From Capnocytophaga haemolytica (GTDB taxonomy: Bacteria; Bacteroidota; Bacteroidia; Flavobacteriales; Flavobacteriaceae), in the NCBI RefSeq assembly GCF_001553545.1, contig NZ_CP014227.1, forward strand, positions 1,780,501 to 1,844,500: a stretch of 64,000 nucleotides of DNA. Reading direction: 5' to 3'. The position numbers and the translations under genes were made by a program. The notes under the pieces were generated by a model. That model had not been told where the DNA came from. It ran no database searches and saw nothing but the letters and a program-made list of their open reading frames with translations. Positions 42,213-52,084 of this stretch are shown here, piece by piece; the first letter of the stretch is position 1, and each line of letters opens with the position of its first letter.

Positions 42213-42854
42213 TTATCGGTGTTTGTTGATTTCGTCCTGCAGCTGTCGGCGCACTTTTTGCTCGCGGTCGATTGCCGCTTTGCGATAACTCTCGTATTCT
42301 TCCTGCAATTCAGCTAGCTCACGTATAGATTTGCGCGTTACTACGTTGCTGTTGGAAAATTTGTATACGTAAAGGATAAAAAGTATGGCTAAGACGAGCA
42401 CAATGCCCCACATAATAGCGTTGTAAGCACCTTTGGGAAGGAGAATACCGAAGAAATTCATACTGTCTTTCTCGTTGCGCGTTTGATCAAGTGAGGCTTG
42501 CAGTGTAGCGATGTCGCCGTTCAGTTTATTAATCTCGTCTTCGTGTTTTTTCACAGTCTGCTTCTCGGTTTGCAGGCGTGTGCGGATGTTCTTGAGGGTG
42601 TCGGAGAGGCTTTGACGGAAATGGGCAAGTTTTACCTTGTCGAACATTTTGTAGTTCTGCCACGAGCCACCTTTATCAATCAGGATTTGGAGCTGATCCA
42701 TCACTGTGTTGATTTTTGGCTCAGGCACCTCCTCTTCGGTAGGGCTTGCTTTCTGCCCAACGGCAGGATTAAAAGTAGTTTGGTTTGCATCTTGTGCGTT
42801 TATTGCAAAGGTGAGAAACGCACCGAAAACACTCATAATTATTTGTTTTTTCAT
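42213..42854 (-). CDS. coiled-coil membrane protein upstream of trmD
   Basis: A 213-aa protein with a signal peptide (MKKQIIMSVFGAFLTFAINAQ), a periplasmic coiled coil (about 85-130, TRLQTEKQTVKKHEDEINKL), one membrane helix (about 148-168, MWGIVLVLAILFILYVYKF) and a C-terminal cytoplasmic coiled coil rich in Glu/Arg. Function unknown. Similar genes are often mislabelled as tRNA methyltransferases because of the neighbour. A TATATTTG box on the minus strand (42879-42886) precedes it. Confidence 0.8.
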   Translation of the reverse strand: MKKQIIMSVFGAFLTFAINAQDANQTTFNPAVGQKASPTEEEVPEPKINTVMDQLQILIDKGGSWQNYKMFDKVKLAHFRQSLSDTLKNIRTRLQTEKQTVKKHEDEINKLNGDIATLQASLDQTRNEKDSMNFFGILLPKGAYNAIMWGIVLVLAILFILYVYKFSNSNVVTRKSIRELAELQEEYESYRKAAIDREQKVRRQLQDEINKHR

Positions 42855-42878
42855 CGTAACTTAAGTCTTTTTATGGTG

Positions 42879-42886
42879 CAAATATA
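42879..42886 (-). promoter_or_regulatory. -7 box for the coiled-coil gene and trmD
   Basis: TATATTTG on the minus strand, 25 bp before the start at 42854. Confidence 0.6.
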
Positions 42887-42993
42887 CAACAATTTTTTTA
42901 AAAAGCACCTATCTGGTGATATTTTTTGCAAAAAACTTTTTGTCGGTTCGGAAATAAAGTTGTAATTTTACGGCAATTTTCAAGGATTTCTAT

Positions 42994-44904
42994 ATGAAAA
43001 AATATTTTATTATTCTCATTACAAGTATGATAGCAAATTTTACAAATGCGCAGGCGCCGCTCACTCCCGAGCGGTTATGGCAATTGCATCGGGTGAGTGG
43101 AATCGTCCTGACGGCGGACAAAAATTATGTGTTGATGCAGGTAAGCACGCCCGATATGGTGGAGAATTCGTTTAAGAAGGAGTTCTACAAGTTGGCGGTC
43201 AACGGGGGCGTACCTATTCCGATATCGGGCGAAGAGGTGGAGCGCCTTACTGAAAAGCTGAGCCCTAATGGACGGCTGAGGCTGGTGCATCGCAAGGTGA
43301 AGGTGAAGGCTGTGCTGGGCAAAGACCTCTACGACGATTTGCAGAAGAGCAGCGGCAAGGTGTATTCGGCTTTGGATCATCGCCATTGGGATAGCTGGAA
43401 CGACGGGAGCTACAATCACGTTTTTATTGAGGATGTGACGGGGAAGCAGCCTCCTATCGACCTTTTGGAAGGCAAGCCGTACTACTGTCCGCAGGCGCCC
43501 TTCGGTGGTGATGAGGATTATACGTGGAGCCCCGATGGGAAAAAGGTGCTGTACGTCACTAAGGCAAAGGTGGGCACGGAGTATGTAGTGAGCACAAACA
43601 CTGATATTTATGAATACGACCTGGCCACTGGCAAAACGAGGAACTTAACGGAAGGAATGATGGGCTACGACACGCAACCGCAGTTCAGCAAAGGAGGCGT
43701 GCTTTCGTGGCTGAGTATGGCGCACGACGGCAATGAGTCGGATAAGAATGACCTATATATATTATATAAAGGTGAAAGGCGCAACCTGACCGCCGATTGG
43801 GATAACACTGTGGCGGGCTACCTTTGGAGTGCTGATGGGAAGAAGATATACCTCCTTGCGGCAACTGAGGGTACTGAGCAGATTTTTGAGCTCGATCCGT
43901 TTGCGAAGAAGCCGCAAGTAAGGCAGCTTACCAAAGGCGTGTTCGACATCAACAGGATTATTGGGCAGACGGGCGACGTGCTGGTGGTGGCACGCACGGA
44001 TATGAACCACGCGACGGAGCTCTTCACGGTTTCGTTGAAGAAAAAGAAGAGCGGCTTTGCGGACGTTCAGCCGCTTAGCCACGTGAATGACGCGCTGTAT
44101 AAGGACATTGCGCTTTGCCCCGTAAAGGCTCGCAGCATCAAAACGACGGACGGCAAGGATATGTTTGCGTGGGTGATCTATCCACCCGACTTCGACCCTA
44201 CCAAGAAGTACCCTACCCTACTCTACTGCCAAGGGGGACCGCAATCGGCACTGACGCAGTTCTATAGCTTCCGTTGGAATTTTCAGCTGATGGCATCGCA
44301 GGGGTATATCGTCATTGCGCCGAACCGCCGCGGAATGCCTGGACACGGGGTGGCGTGGAATGCTGAGATCAGCAAGGATTGGGGCGGGCAGCCGATGCGC
44401 GACTACCTCTCGGCTATCGACGATATCGCCAAAGAGCCTTACGTGGATAGGGATCGCTTGGGCGCCGTGGGGGCGAGCTACGGGGGCTACTCGGTGTACT
44501 ATCTGGCGGGGATCCACGACAAGCGTTTTAAGACGTTCATAGCCCACTGCGGGGTGTTCAACCTCAGGAGTATGTACGGCACTACCGAAGAGCTGTTCTT
44601 TAACAATAACGAAATCGGGGGTGCGTATTGGGAGAAGGACAACGCAGCGGCGCAGAAGTCGTATGCGGAATTTAACCCAATAGAAAAAGTGGCGGCTTGG
44701 GATACGCCGATATTGGTGATACACGGCGGGAGGGATTACCGCGTGCCCGAAGAGCAGGGCTTGCAAGCCTTTACGGCGGCACAGCTTCGCGGTATAAAAA
44801 GTGAGCTGCTGTATTTTCCTGATGAAAGCCACTGGGTGTTGCAGCCGCAAAACGGTTTGCTTTGGCAGCGCACTTTCTTTAGATGGCTCAAGGAGACTTT
44901 ATAA
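42994..44904 (+). CDS. S9 family peptidase (prolyl oligopeptidase / dipeptidyl peptidase-like), secreted
   Basis: A 636-aa exported serine peptidase. Signal peptide MKKYFIILITSMIANFTNAQ; a beta-propeller (about 25-375) with SPDGKKVLYVT and SADGKKIYLL blades; then an alpha/beta hydrolase domain with GASYGGYSVYYL (nucleophile Ser), GGRDYRVPEEQG (Asp) and PDESHWV (His). It probably acts in the periplasm on peptides, feeding amino acid uptake as in other oral Bacteroidota. Whether it is DPP4-like or acylaminoacyl-peptidase-like is not settled. Confidence 0.9.
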   Translation: MKKYFIILITSMIANFTNAQAPLTPERLWQLHRVSGIVLTADKNYVLMQVSTPDMVENSFKKEFYKLAVNGGVPIPISGEEVERLTEKLSPNGRLRLVHRKVKVKAVLGKDLYDDLQKSSGKVYSALDHRHWDSWNDGSYNHVFIEDVTGKQPPIDLLEGKPYYCPQAPFGGDEDYTWSPDGKKVLYVTKAKVGTEYVVSTNTDIYEYDLATGKTRNLTEGMMGYDTQPQFSKGGVLSWLSMAHDGNESDKNDLYILYKGERRNLTADWDNTVAGYLWSADGKKIYLLAATEGTEQIFELDPFAKKPQVRQLTKGVFDINRIIGQTGDVLVVARTDMNHATELFTVSLKKKKSGFADVQPLSHVNDALYKDIALCPVKARSIKTTDGKDMFAWVIYPPDFDPTKKYPTLLYCQGGPQSALTQFYSFRWNFQLMASQGYIVIAPNRRGMPGHGVAWNAEISKDWGGQPMRDYLSAIDDIAKEPYVDRDRLGAVGASYGGYSVYYLAGIHDKRFKTFIAHCGVFNLRSMYGTTEELFFNNNEIGGAYWEKDNAAAQKSYAEFNPIEKVAAWDTPILVIHGGRDYRVPEEQGLQAFTAAQLRGIKSELLYFPDESHWVLQPQNGLLWQRTFFRWLKETL

Positions 44905-44911
44905 TAGTGAG

Positions 44912-45115
44912 GCTACAAAGCGGTACGCAGATAAAGTTAATGGCGAAGGTAAAGACCTCTGCACCAACGAAGACAAAGACAAAGGCGAAGTTTTAGAACA
45001 AACGCGCTTTGGGGCGCGGCTGAGCGAAAAGGTCGTTGCTCAAAAAACTTCTGTAAGGTGCAGAGCGAGAGAACCAATGGTGACCTTCTTATCTGAAAGT
45101 AATCCGCCTTGTAGC
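44912..45115. repeat. nested imperfect inverted repeat between convergent genes
   Basis: Paired segments from outside in: GCTACAAAGCGG (44912) with CCGCCTTGTAGC (ends 45115); CAGATAA with TTATCTG; GAAGGT with ACCTTC; CTCTGCACC (44957) with GGTGCAGAG (45057); GAAGTTTT (44987) with AAAACTTC (45044). The whole could fold as one branched stem of about 200 nt. No ORF here is convincing. Confidence 0.65.
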
Positions 45116-45154
45116 GCTCTAAATCAGCACGGAGAGACATCTGTTATAGGTCAA

Positions 45155-46045
45155 CTATTGCTCTCTGACTGAACCTATATGCTTAAGGAAATTGTCGATT
45201 TCAGTTTTGTAGATATCCGGTATCACGATTCTGAAACTGGCGATTTCTTCTTTTATTTTGGTAAGTTCCGTAGTTTTGTCCAACAGCCATTGTTGTATTT
45301 TCTCGCTGCGCTCTTGTTCGGCTTTCAGGAGTGCTTGGTTGTAGGCTACGCGCATATCGTTTTGGTACTCGCGGAACTTTGATTTGTAGAAATTCACTTC
45401 GGATTCCCACTGGCGATGCTCGGCTAAGAGGGTTTCCTGCAAGGCTTGCAAGTCGTTGATATTGTAGAGCGGGGTGTGCTTTATTTTTATCACCTGTTCG
45501 CCTACTTGCTTGAAGGTGATGAGCTCTTGCTTGGTGAGTTTTTGTCGTATCTCGTCGAAATTGTGGATGTATTTACCGATATGGGCTGCTTTTGCCTCGG
45601 CTTCTTTGTACTGCACGGCGCCTTCAATGGAGAGGGTTTGCAGATAGTCGTCGATGGTCACTTCATTCATCTTAGCGAGCGAATCGTAATCGATCGGCTT
45701 GATTTCCTGTTCGGCTTTCTGGGGCAATTCGCGCAGCTGCTTGCTGACCTCTTCCAAGCGGGCATCTTTCTCTTTGATGGCTGTGCGGAGATAGGCTGAG
45801 ATGGCATACAGCGAGCCGATTTCCTCAAGTTTGCCACCGATGTTCTCTACACGCTTAAAGTTGTCTAAGGGTTCACCTTCGATGGCAGAAGTATGCGTTT
45901 CGATGGCACCCACTTGTTCTTGAATGGGCTTAAGCCGCTCCTTGATGCGCTCGCAGATGTAGTTTGCCTCGGAGGAAGTGAGCCCAGAGATGTTGAAATA
46001 CGGATTTTTTGTTTGTAAATTGTTCATCACACTATTTATTAACAT
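45155..46045 (-). CDS. cytoplasmic coiled-coil protein of unknown function
   Basis: About 296 aa, no signal or membrane segment, mostly helical with Glu/Lys/Gln heptads (KEKDARLEEVSKQLRELPQKAEQE, and a second coil in the C-terminal half). TACCTTTG on the minus strand (46068-46075) rules out the longer frame start at 46090. ATG at 46045 or at 46027 (MNNLQTKNPYF) are both possible; the latter gives a more usual leader. I do not recognise the family. Confidence 0.7.
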   Translation of the reverse strand: MLINSVMNNLQTKNPYFNISGLTSSEANYICERIKERLKPIQEQVGAIETHTSAIEGEPLDNFKRVENIGGKLEEIGSLYAISAYLRTAIKEKDARLEEVSKQLRELPQKAEQEIKPIDYDSLAKMNEVTIDDYLQTLSIEGAVQYKEAEAKAAHIGKYIHNFDEIRQKLTKQELITFKQVGEQVIKIKHTPLYNINDLQALQETLLAEHRQWESEVNFYKSKFREYQNDMRVAYNQALLKAEQERSEKIQQWLLDKTTELTKIKEEIASFRIVIPDIYKTEIDNFLKHIGSVREQ

Positions 46046-46067
46046 TGTTTCTTTATGGAAATTTTTG

Positions 46068-46075
46068 CAAAGGTA
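46068..46075 (-). promoter_or_regulatory. -7 box for the coiled-coil gene
   Basis: TACCTTTG on the minus strand, 22 bp before ATG 46045. Confidence 0.65.
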
Positions 46076-46262
46076 TAAAGAAATATTCACATCTACAAGT
46101 TTATTTGATAAAAAAATTGAGCTATCATATTTTTATGATAGCTCAACTGCGATTATTAATAAAAATTATTTACTCATTTAAAGGACGGAAGGAGCACTAC
46201 GCTTCATCATCTTATACGGTAGAAATCCGACAGGCGCTAAGGTAGTAAGCCCTGAGATAGGA

Positions 46263-47261
46263 TTAAAACACAAATCTGAACTCAGTGAAATACTTATAAA
46301 GCGCCCCAACGGATAGCTCTACACTTGGGAAGTCTGAGTGCTTGGTGGCATCCGCAGGGAATTGTGCCTCAAAGCAAAGCCCTCTGTTCTTGCCAATGGT
46401 CTTACGCCCTTCGGGGGTGAAATTGGGGAGGTAGTAGCCTGCATAGATATGAAGCACGGGGTAGTTGGTACGCACGAGCATCCGTATGGACTTCTCTGCG
46501 TTGACTACGTTTGCCATATAAACCGAATCGCTGGTTTGCGCGGGATAAGAGCGGTCGGTATCCTCGTAGATAGCCTTTGGACGTGTGTAATCAAAGGGGG
46601 TGCCCTTTACGGGGAGTATCTCACCTGTGGGGGTAAAGGAGTCCTCCGCCAGAGGCATATAGTAACTTGAATGGATCTGCAAGCGGTGCTTAAGGATGTC
46701 ACTATCATCCTCACTGAGATTGAAATAGGTGTGTTGGGTTAGGTTCAGTATGGTAGGCTTATCGCTTTGCCCTTCGTAATCTACTCGCAGACAGTTATCA
46801 ATCGTAAGGGTGTAGCGCACGCGTACGGTCACATTCCCTGGGTAGCCCTCCTCGCCATCTGGGGAAATGTATTCAAACTCAGCCGAAGGATTCATCCCCT
46901 CAGTAAGATCAATGAGTTTCCACAACTTCTTATCGAAGCCCTCAACGCCGCCGTGTATCTGGTGTTCGCCGAGGTTCTGGCTCAGCTGCACTGCCTCACC
47001 ACCGATGTACACCTTGCCGTTCTTAATCCTCCCTGCATTTCGTCCGATGACGGCTCCTAAATACGGGCAATCAGCAAGGTAAGCATCTGCTCTGTACTCC
47101 TCATAGGTGTCGAACCCGAGTACGCACTCCACCTTCTTATCACCGACAGGCACCTTAATAGATGTGATGATGGCTCCGTATTCCATCACAGTAACTTCCA
47201 TCCCATCAGGGTTTTTCAGAGTAACCATCAGGGGTTTTGCGGTGTTTTTTTCTTCTGACAT
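46263..47261 (-). CDS. galM: aldose 1-epimerase (galactose mutarotase)
   Basis: Interconverts alpha and beta anomers of galactose or glucose. The 332-aa protein starts MSEEKNTAKPL; the upstream frame to 47351 crosses the promoter and is not used. Motifs: GRNAGRIKNGKVYI, EHQIHGGVEGFDKKLW (His), NLTQHTYFNLS (catalytic His), and LCFEAQFPADA (catalytic Glu). No signal peptide, so it is cytosolic. No galactokinase or GalT gene is near. Confidence 0.93.
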   Translation of the reverse strand: MSEEKNTAKPLMVTLKNPDGMEVTVMEYGAIITSIKVPVGDKKVECVLGFDTYEEYRADAYLADCPYLGAVIGRNAGRIKNGKVYIGGEAVQLSQNLGEHQIHGGVEGFDKKLWKLIDLTEGMNPSAEFEYISPDGEEGYPGNVTVRVRYTLTIDNCLRVDYEGQSDKPTILNLTQHTYFNLSEDDSDILKHRLQIHSSYYMPLAEDSFTPTGEILPVKGTPFDYTRPKAIYEDTDRSYPAQTSDSVYMANVVNAEKSIRMLVRTNYPVLHIYAGYYLPNFTPEGRKTIGKNRGLCFEAQFPADATKHSDFPSVELSVGALYKYFTEFRFVF

Positions 47262-47300
47262 AATAGTATTGTTATTTAGAATATTCAGATAATGAAGTGA

Positions 47301-47308
47301 CAAAGGTA
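47301..47308 (-). promoter_or_regulatory. galM -7 box
   Basis: TACCTTTG on the minus strand, 39 bp before the galM ATG. Confidence 0.65.
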
Positions 47309-47351
47309 CGCATTTTTTTGGGAAAGTTCCAAATTTATCGCAAACTTTCAT

Positions 47352-47483
47352 CGGGGTAGTGTGCTCCTACCTTACTTTCAAAGGGGTAAAGACACTGGGG
47401 ATACTTGGGAGGAACTTGCGACTCACTTGGGGCTCACTTGGGATTCAAGACGAACTCAGAACGAAGTCAGAACGAACTCAGAT
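47352..47483. repeat. 11-bp tandem array, about twelve units
   Basis: Reading in 11-bp steps from 47352, later units are strongly alike: TGGGGATACTT, GGGAGGAACTT, GCGACTCACTT, GGGGCTCACTT, GGGATTCAAGA, CGAACTCAGAA, CGAAGTCAGAA, CGAACTCAGAT. Phase is kept without a gap. It fills the gap between the divergent galM and purM promoters; the rest, to 47681, is without a gene. Confidence 0.8.
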
Positions 47484-47681
47484 TGATTTTTTATCCTTTT
47501 TTGGATGATAGGTGTAGCGGTTTTATCGGTTGTGTTGCTCGGAAGAAATGATGGTGCAAAGGTAGAAAAAAGAGAGCAATCCGCCAAGTTTTTTCTTCTT
47601 TTTTTCGAAAAAAGCACCTACTGCTGTTTTGCCTTGGAAATCAGTAGAAGGGTTTTAGGGCAAAGTTTTTCGGTATTTTAC

Positions 47682-47711
47682 TTGTAAATTCGTGGAAAAG
47701 CTGTACCTTTG
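47682..47711 (+). promoter_or_regulatory. purM promoter
   Basis: TTG at 47682-47684, a 19-bp spacer and TACCTTTG at 47704-47711. Confidence 0.85.
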
Positions 47712-47728
47712 CAGAAATTTTGACCTAT

Positions 47729-47776
47729 ATGGATCTCAGAGAAATTAACCAGATTTCTCGCTCTTTATGCGGCTAA
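47729..47776 (+). promoter_or_regulatory. purM leader: 15-codon ORF overlapping a hairpin
   Basis: ATG at 47729 opens MDLREINQISRSLCG and stops 18 bp before purM. Inside it, GAGAAAT (47739-47745) pairs perfectly with ATTTCTC (47753-47759). It might modulate purM expression; no purine-sensing motif is visible. Confidence 0.35.
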
Positions 47777-47794
47777 ATAATAAATCAAAGCGCA

Positions 47795-48967
<1,173 letters not shown>

Positions 48968-48994
48968 GCCTTATTACTAAATTACTTTATCTTT

Positions 48995-50230
48995 ATGAAA
49001 ATCAATATCACAAAGGATATACGATGGGCATTGATGTGGCTGTTTATTGCGGTGTGCTTGGGGATAGTGCTTAGAGCATTGCCTATCAGCACGTTGCCTT
49101 TTGATATTCCTTATCGCAATATCGTGCATACGCATTCACATTTGGCGTTGCTCGGCTGGGTATACGTCTCGCTCTCGGCAATCCTCGTAAGGGAGTTTGT
49201 GCGATTGCCCCAACAAGTGCCCACAACCCTCTTAGAGACAGACGGTGTGGAGGTGCGGCTCTTCAACCGATCGGCACTGAACTACCGCATATTGTTCTAC
49301 ATCACGCAGTTATCCGTCATCGGAATGCTTTTTAGCTTTCCTTTTCAGGGCTACGGAGCTGTGTCGATCACCTTTTCGTCTATATTCATTATTTGCACTT
49401 ACTTCTATGCGAGTTTTTTTTATAAGAATAGAAAGGAGAAGGGAGAGGTGAGCTATAAGTTTGCGAGGATGGGGGTGTTTTACCTATTGCTGTCGAGTAT
49501 TGGGATATGGATGATGCCTGTCTCTATCGTGAATTTTGGCAAATACTCCGATGTATATATGTGCTCGATTGCCTTTTTTCTGCACTTTCAGTACAACGGT
49601 TGGATGCTTAGCTCGCTAATGGGCTTGTTTATACGCAAATACGGATGGGATAGGCAGTACCCTGAGCTGTTGCAGCGGGTGTTTGTCCTCTTCCAGATAG
49701 GGGTTTGTGGCACGCTTTTCATCTCGTGGTTGGGTTATTTCGATTATACTATTTACTACATCGTAGGGGCTATCAGTGCCCTAATATGGATTATGGCAGT
49801 GGGGCTTATCCTTTTGCTCTATGTGAGAACGCAGGGCAAAACGCTGCTCAGCAGTATATTTATAGGCTTTTTCAGCTTGAAAGTGGTGATGATGCTCATA
49901 GGGTGCATCCCTCAGGTGAGTGTGCTCGTATTTCACAATATGGACTTGGTAATCAGCTATCTGCATTTCAATTTCTTGGGAATTGTAAGCCTTGGAATAT
50001 TGCTTTTCTTGGAAGAACAAGGGGTGTACAAAGCCAATCGATGGCTTGTGTATCTCTTTCTATTTGCCTTTGTATGCACTGAGTTTTTGGTCGCTTACAA
50101 AGGATTTTCGGGGGCACTCGGCTTGCCTATGATTCCGCATTTGCAGGATTGGTTGTTGGGCTTTACCGCACTGTTTTACTTCCCTGCCTTGGGGTGGAAA
50201 TTGGGTAGCAGCAAAATTAATTTGCAATAA
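48995..50230 (+). CDS. polytopic membrane protein with conserved histidines, possible heme-copper-oxidase-like fold
   Basis: A 411-aa protein with about eleven or twelve hydrophobic helices. Helices carry histidines in patterns recalling cytochrome oxidase subunit I relatives: IVHTHSHLALLGWVY (helix 2), FFLHFQYNGWM (helix 6) and SYLHFNFLGIVS (helix 9 or 10). The first resembles the H-x-H-x-x-x-x-GW of NnrS or terminal-oxidase relatives. No cofactor proteins lie nearby. It begins 27 bp after purM on the same strand. I am unsure of the family; a heme-binding membrane role is an inference. Confidence 0.7.
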   Translation: MKINITKDIRWALMWLFIAVCLGIVLRALPISTLPFDIPYRNIVHTHSHLALLGWVYVSLSAILVREFVRLPQQVPTTLLETDGVEVRLFNRSALNYRILFYITQLSVIGMLFSFPFQGYGAVSITFSSIFIICTYFYASFFYKNRKEKGEVSYKFARMGVFYLLLSSIGIWMMPVSIVNFGKYSDVYMCSIAFFLHFQYNGWMLSSLMGLFIRKYGWDRQYPELLQRVFVLFQIGVCGTLFISWLGYFDYTIYYIVGAISALIWIMAVGLILLLYVRTQGKTLLSSIFIGFFSLKVVMMLIGCIPQVSVLVFHNMDLVISYLHFNFLGIVSLGILLFLEEQGVYKANRWLVYLFLFAFVCTEFLVAYKGFSGALGLPMIPHLQDWLLGFTALFYFPALGWKLGSSKINLQ

Positions 50231-50353
50231 TCTTTGGGAATATCGTTATTATTTGTAACTTTGCGCTCTGTATGGGTGGAAAGGGACTACCTATAACTCA
50301 GTAAAACGCTAAAAACTAAATTGTTATATAAATAAAACAAGTAAAAAAGACTT

Positions 50354-51709
50354 ATGAAGAACATACGTATTTTGTGTCTGCTGGCAGTAGTATTGCTTTC
50401 GGGGCAGCTATGGGGGCAGACCTCAGAACGCAAGAAAGTGGATGGTGTAGCCGCAGTGGTGGGGGATTACCTCATCTTGGAGTCGGATATTGACAAGGCG
50501 TTCATCGATATGAAGCAACAAGAGATAGATACGAAAGATATTACGCGCTGCCAGATGCTCGGCAAGTTGATGGAGGATAAGCTCTACGCGCACCAAGCCG
50601 TACAGGACAGTGTGAAGCTCAGTGATAGCGAAGTGCGCGATGCGGTGAACCAGCGTATAGAGTTCCTTACCGCACAGTTGGGCGGCGACATCAAGAAGCT
50701 GATGGAGTTCTACAAGAAAGACGATGAGCAGGCAATGCGCGATGAGCTTTTCGACACCTTCAAGGTGAGTATGCTCGCCCAGCGAATGAAGTCGCAAATA
50801 GTGAAGGATGTGGAGGTTACACCTGAGGAAGTACGTACTTTCTTCAACAATATTCCTGTGGAAGATCGCCCTCACTTCGGCACTGAATTAGAGATAGCAC
50901 AGATCGTCGTAAACCCTGTAGCTCCTAAGAGTGAGGTGCAGAAGGTGATCGACCAGCTCAATGACATTAAGGAAGATGTAGAGAAGAACGGAGCGAGCTT
51001 TTCAACGAAAGCAATCCTCTACTCGCAAGACCGTGGCACAGGTGGACAGGTGCTGACCTTCAACCGTAACTCGTCCTTTGACAAGGCTTTTAAAGACGTA
51101 GCCTTTACACTGCAAGAGGGGGAGATCTCTAAGCCCTTTGAGTCGAGTTTTGGTTGGCATATCATCCAGATGGATAAGATCCGCGGTAAGGAAGTAAGCG
51201 TAAGGCATATATTGCTAATGCCTGTCATACCACAAGCGGCTTTAGATGAGGCAAAGGAAAAGATAGAGAAGATACGCAGCCGCATTGTGAATAAAGAACT
51301 CACTTTTGACGAGGCTGCACGTAGCCTTTCAGATGAAAAAGAGACCCGCAATGATGGTGGTCAGCTCATCAACCCAGAAGACCTCTCCACACGCTTTGAG
51401 CTTACGCGTATTGAGCCATCGCTCTATGCACGTATCTCCGACCTGAAGGACAATGAGGTGTCTATTCCTTTCTTAGATGAGGATAGAACAGGCAAAAAGA
51501 CTTATAAGATCTATCAGATTACCAATCGCATTGATGAGCACCAAGCCGACTTCGTAAAGGACTATGTGAAAATACAGGATTTAGCCCTGAAAGAGAAGCA
51601 ACTGAAAGCCATCACCAAGTGGATGAAGGAGCACATTGAGAAGACTTATGTAGCAGTAAATGGCGAATATCGCAAATGTCAATTTACCAACAACTGGTTA
51701 AAGAAATAA
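50354..51709 (+). CDS. periplasmic peptidylprolyl isomerase (SurA-like, parvulin)
   Basis: A 451-aa chaperone-isomerase probably helping outer-membrane proteins fold. Signal peptide MKNIRILCLLAVVLLSGQLWGQ; SurA-type N-terminal helical domain (about 25-165); two PPIC domains, first around 175-275 (LEIAQIVVNP ... PFESSFGWHIIQMDK), second around 280-395 (VRHILLMPVIP ... DEKETRNDGGQL). The C-terminal helix swap region completes the fold. DUF4298 follows after 4 bp. Confidence 0.9.
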   Translation: MKNIRILCLLAVVLLSGQLWGQTSERKKVDGVAAVVGDYLILESDIDKAFIDMKQQEIDTKDITRCQMLGKLMEDKLYAHQAVQDSVKLSDSEVRDAVNQRIEFLTAQLGGDIKKLMEFYKKDDEQAMRDELFDTFKVSMLAQRMKSQIVKDVEVTPEEVRTFFNNIPVEDRPHFGTELEIAQIVVNPVAPKSEVQKVIDQLNDIKEDVEKNGASFSTKAILYSQDRGTGGQVLTFNRNSSFDKAFKDVAFTLQEGEISKPFESSFGWHIIQMDKIRGKEVSVRHILLMPVIPQAALDEAKEKIEKIRSRIVNKELTFDEAARSLSDEKETRNDGGQLINPEDLSTRFELTRIEPSLYARISDLKDNEVSIPFLDEDRTGKKTYKIYQITNRIDEHQADFVKDYVKIQDLALKEKQLKAITKWMKEHIEKTYVAVNGEYRKCQFTNNWLKK

Positions 51710-51713
51710 AGCA

Positions 51714-52019
51714 ATGATAATCGAACAGCGCATAGCCCATATACAGCAGATGGAGGGAGTGCTCAACACCTCAGAGGCACTCATCAAAGAGCTCTACGAA
51801 ATGCTTGAGCGTTGGGAAGCCCATCAGCCTGCCCTAAAGCAGCTCATCGCTTATTACGAGAGTGAGCAATGGATGGAGGACTACGATGCCAGCAATGAAG
51901 GACAGCTACCGAAAGATATGCCACAAGGTGTACTCAGTGAGGATGCCGTCTACAATGTAATCACTGATATAAAGAGCCTGAAAGAAACTTTTGCAGAGTG
52001 TAGTAAATATAAGATATAA
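51714..52019 (+). CDS. DUF4298 family protein
   Basis: A 101-aa helical protein beginning MIIEQRIAHIQQMEGVLN, with ALKQLIAYYESEQWMEDYDASNEG and a final GVLSEDAVYNVITD, as in DUF4298. Function unknown. It is 4 bp after the PPIase gene, likely the last gene of that operon, before a strong terminator. Confidence 0.85.
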   Translation: MIIEQRIAHIQQMEGVLNTSEALIKELYEMLERWEAHQPALKQLIAYYESEQWMEDYDASNEGQLPKDMPQGVLSEDAVYNVITDIKSLKETFAECSKYKI

Positions 52020-52020
52020 A

Positions 52021-52062
52021 AAATAACTCTTGCTTGATGAAATACCCAAGCAGGAGTTATTT
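52021..52062. terminator. bidirectional terminator between DUF4298 and yebC genes
   Basis: A 16-bp stem (52021-52036 with 52047-52062, one G-U pair) with a 10-nt loop and T-/A-runs on both sides. Confidence 0.85.
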
Positions 52063-52084
52063 TTATATAACAAGTGAGAGTTGT

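Noticed and set aside
42498..42965. 155-codon plus-strand ORF opposite the coiled-coil gene
   Set aside because: A shadow of the minus-strand gene that also crosses its promoter region.
44801..45172. 123-codon plus-strand ORF and opposite 67-codon ORF
   Set aside because: They overlap the end of the S9 peptidase gene and the inverted repeat; codons are not protein-like and no start signal is present.
47505..47687. 60-codon ORF upstream of purM
   Set aside because: It lies in AT-rich DNA with runs of F and overlaps the purM promoter; no homology pattern.
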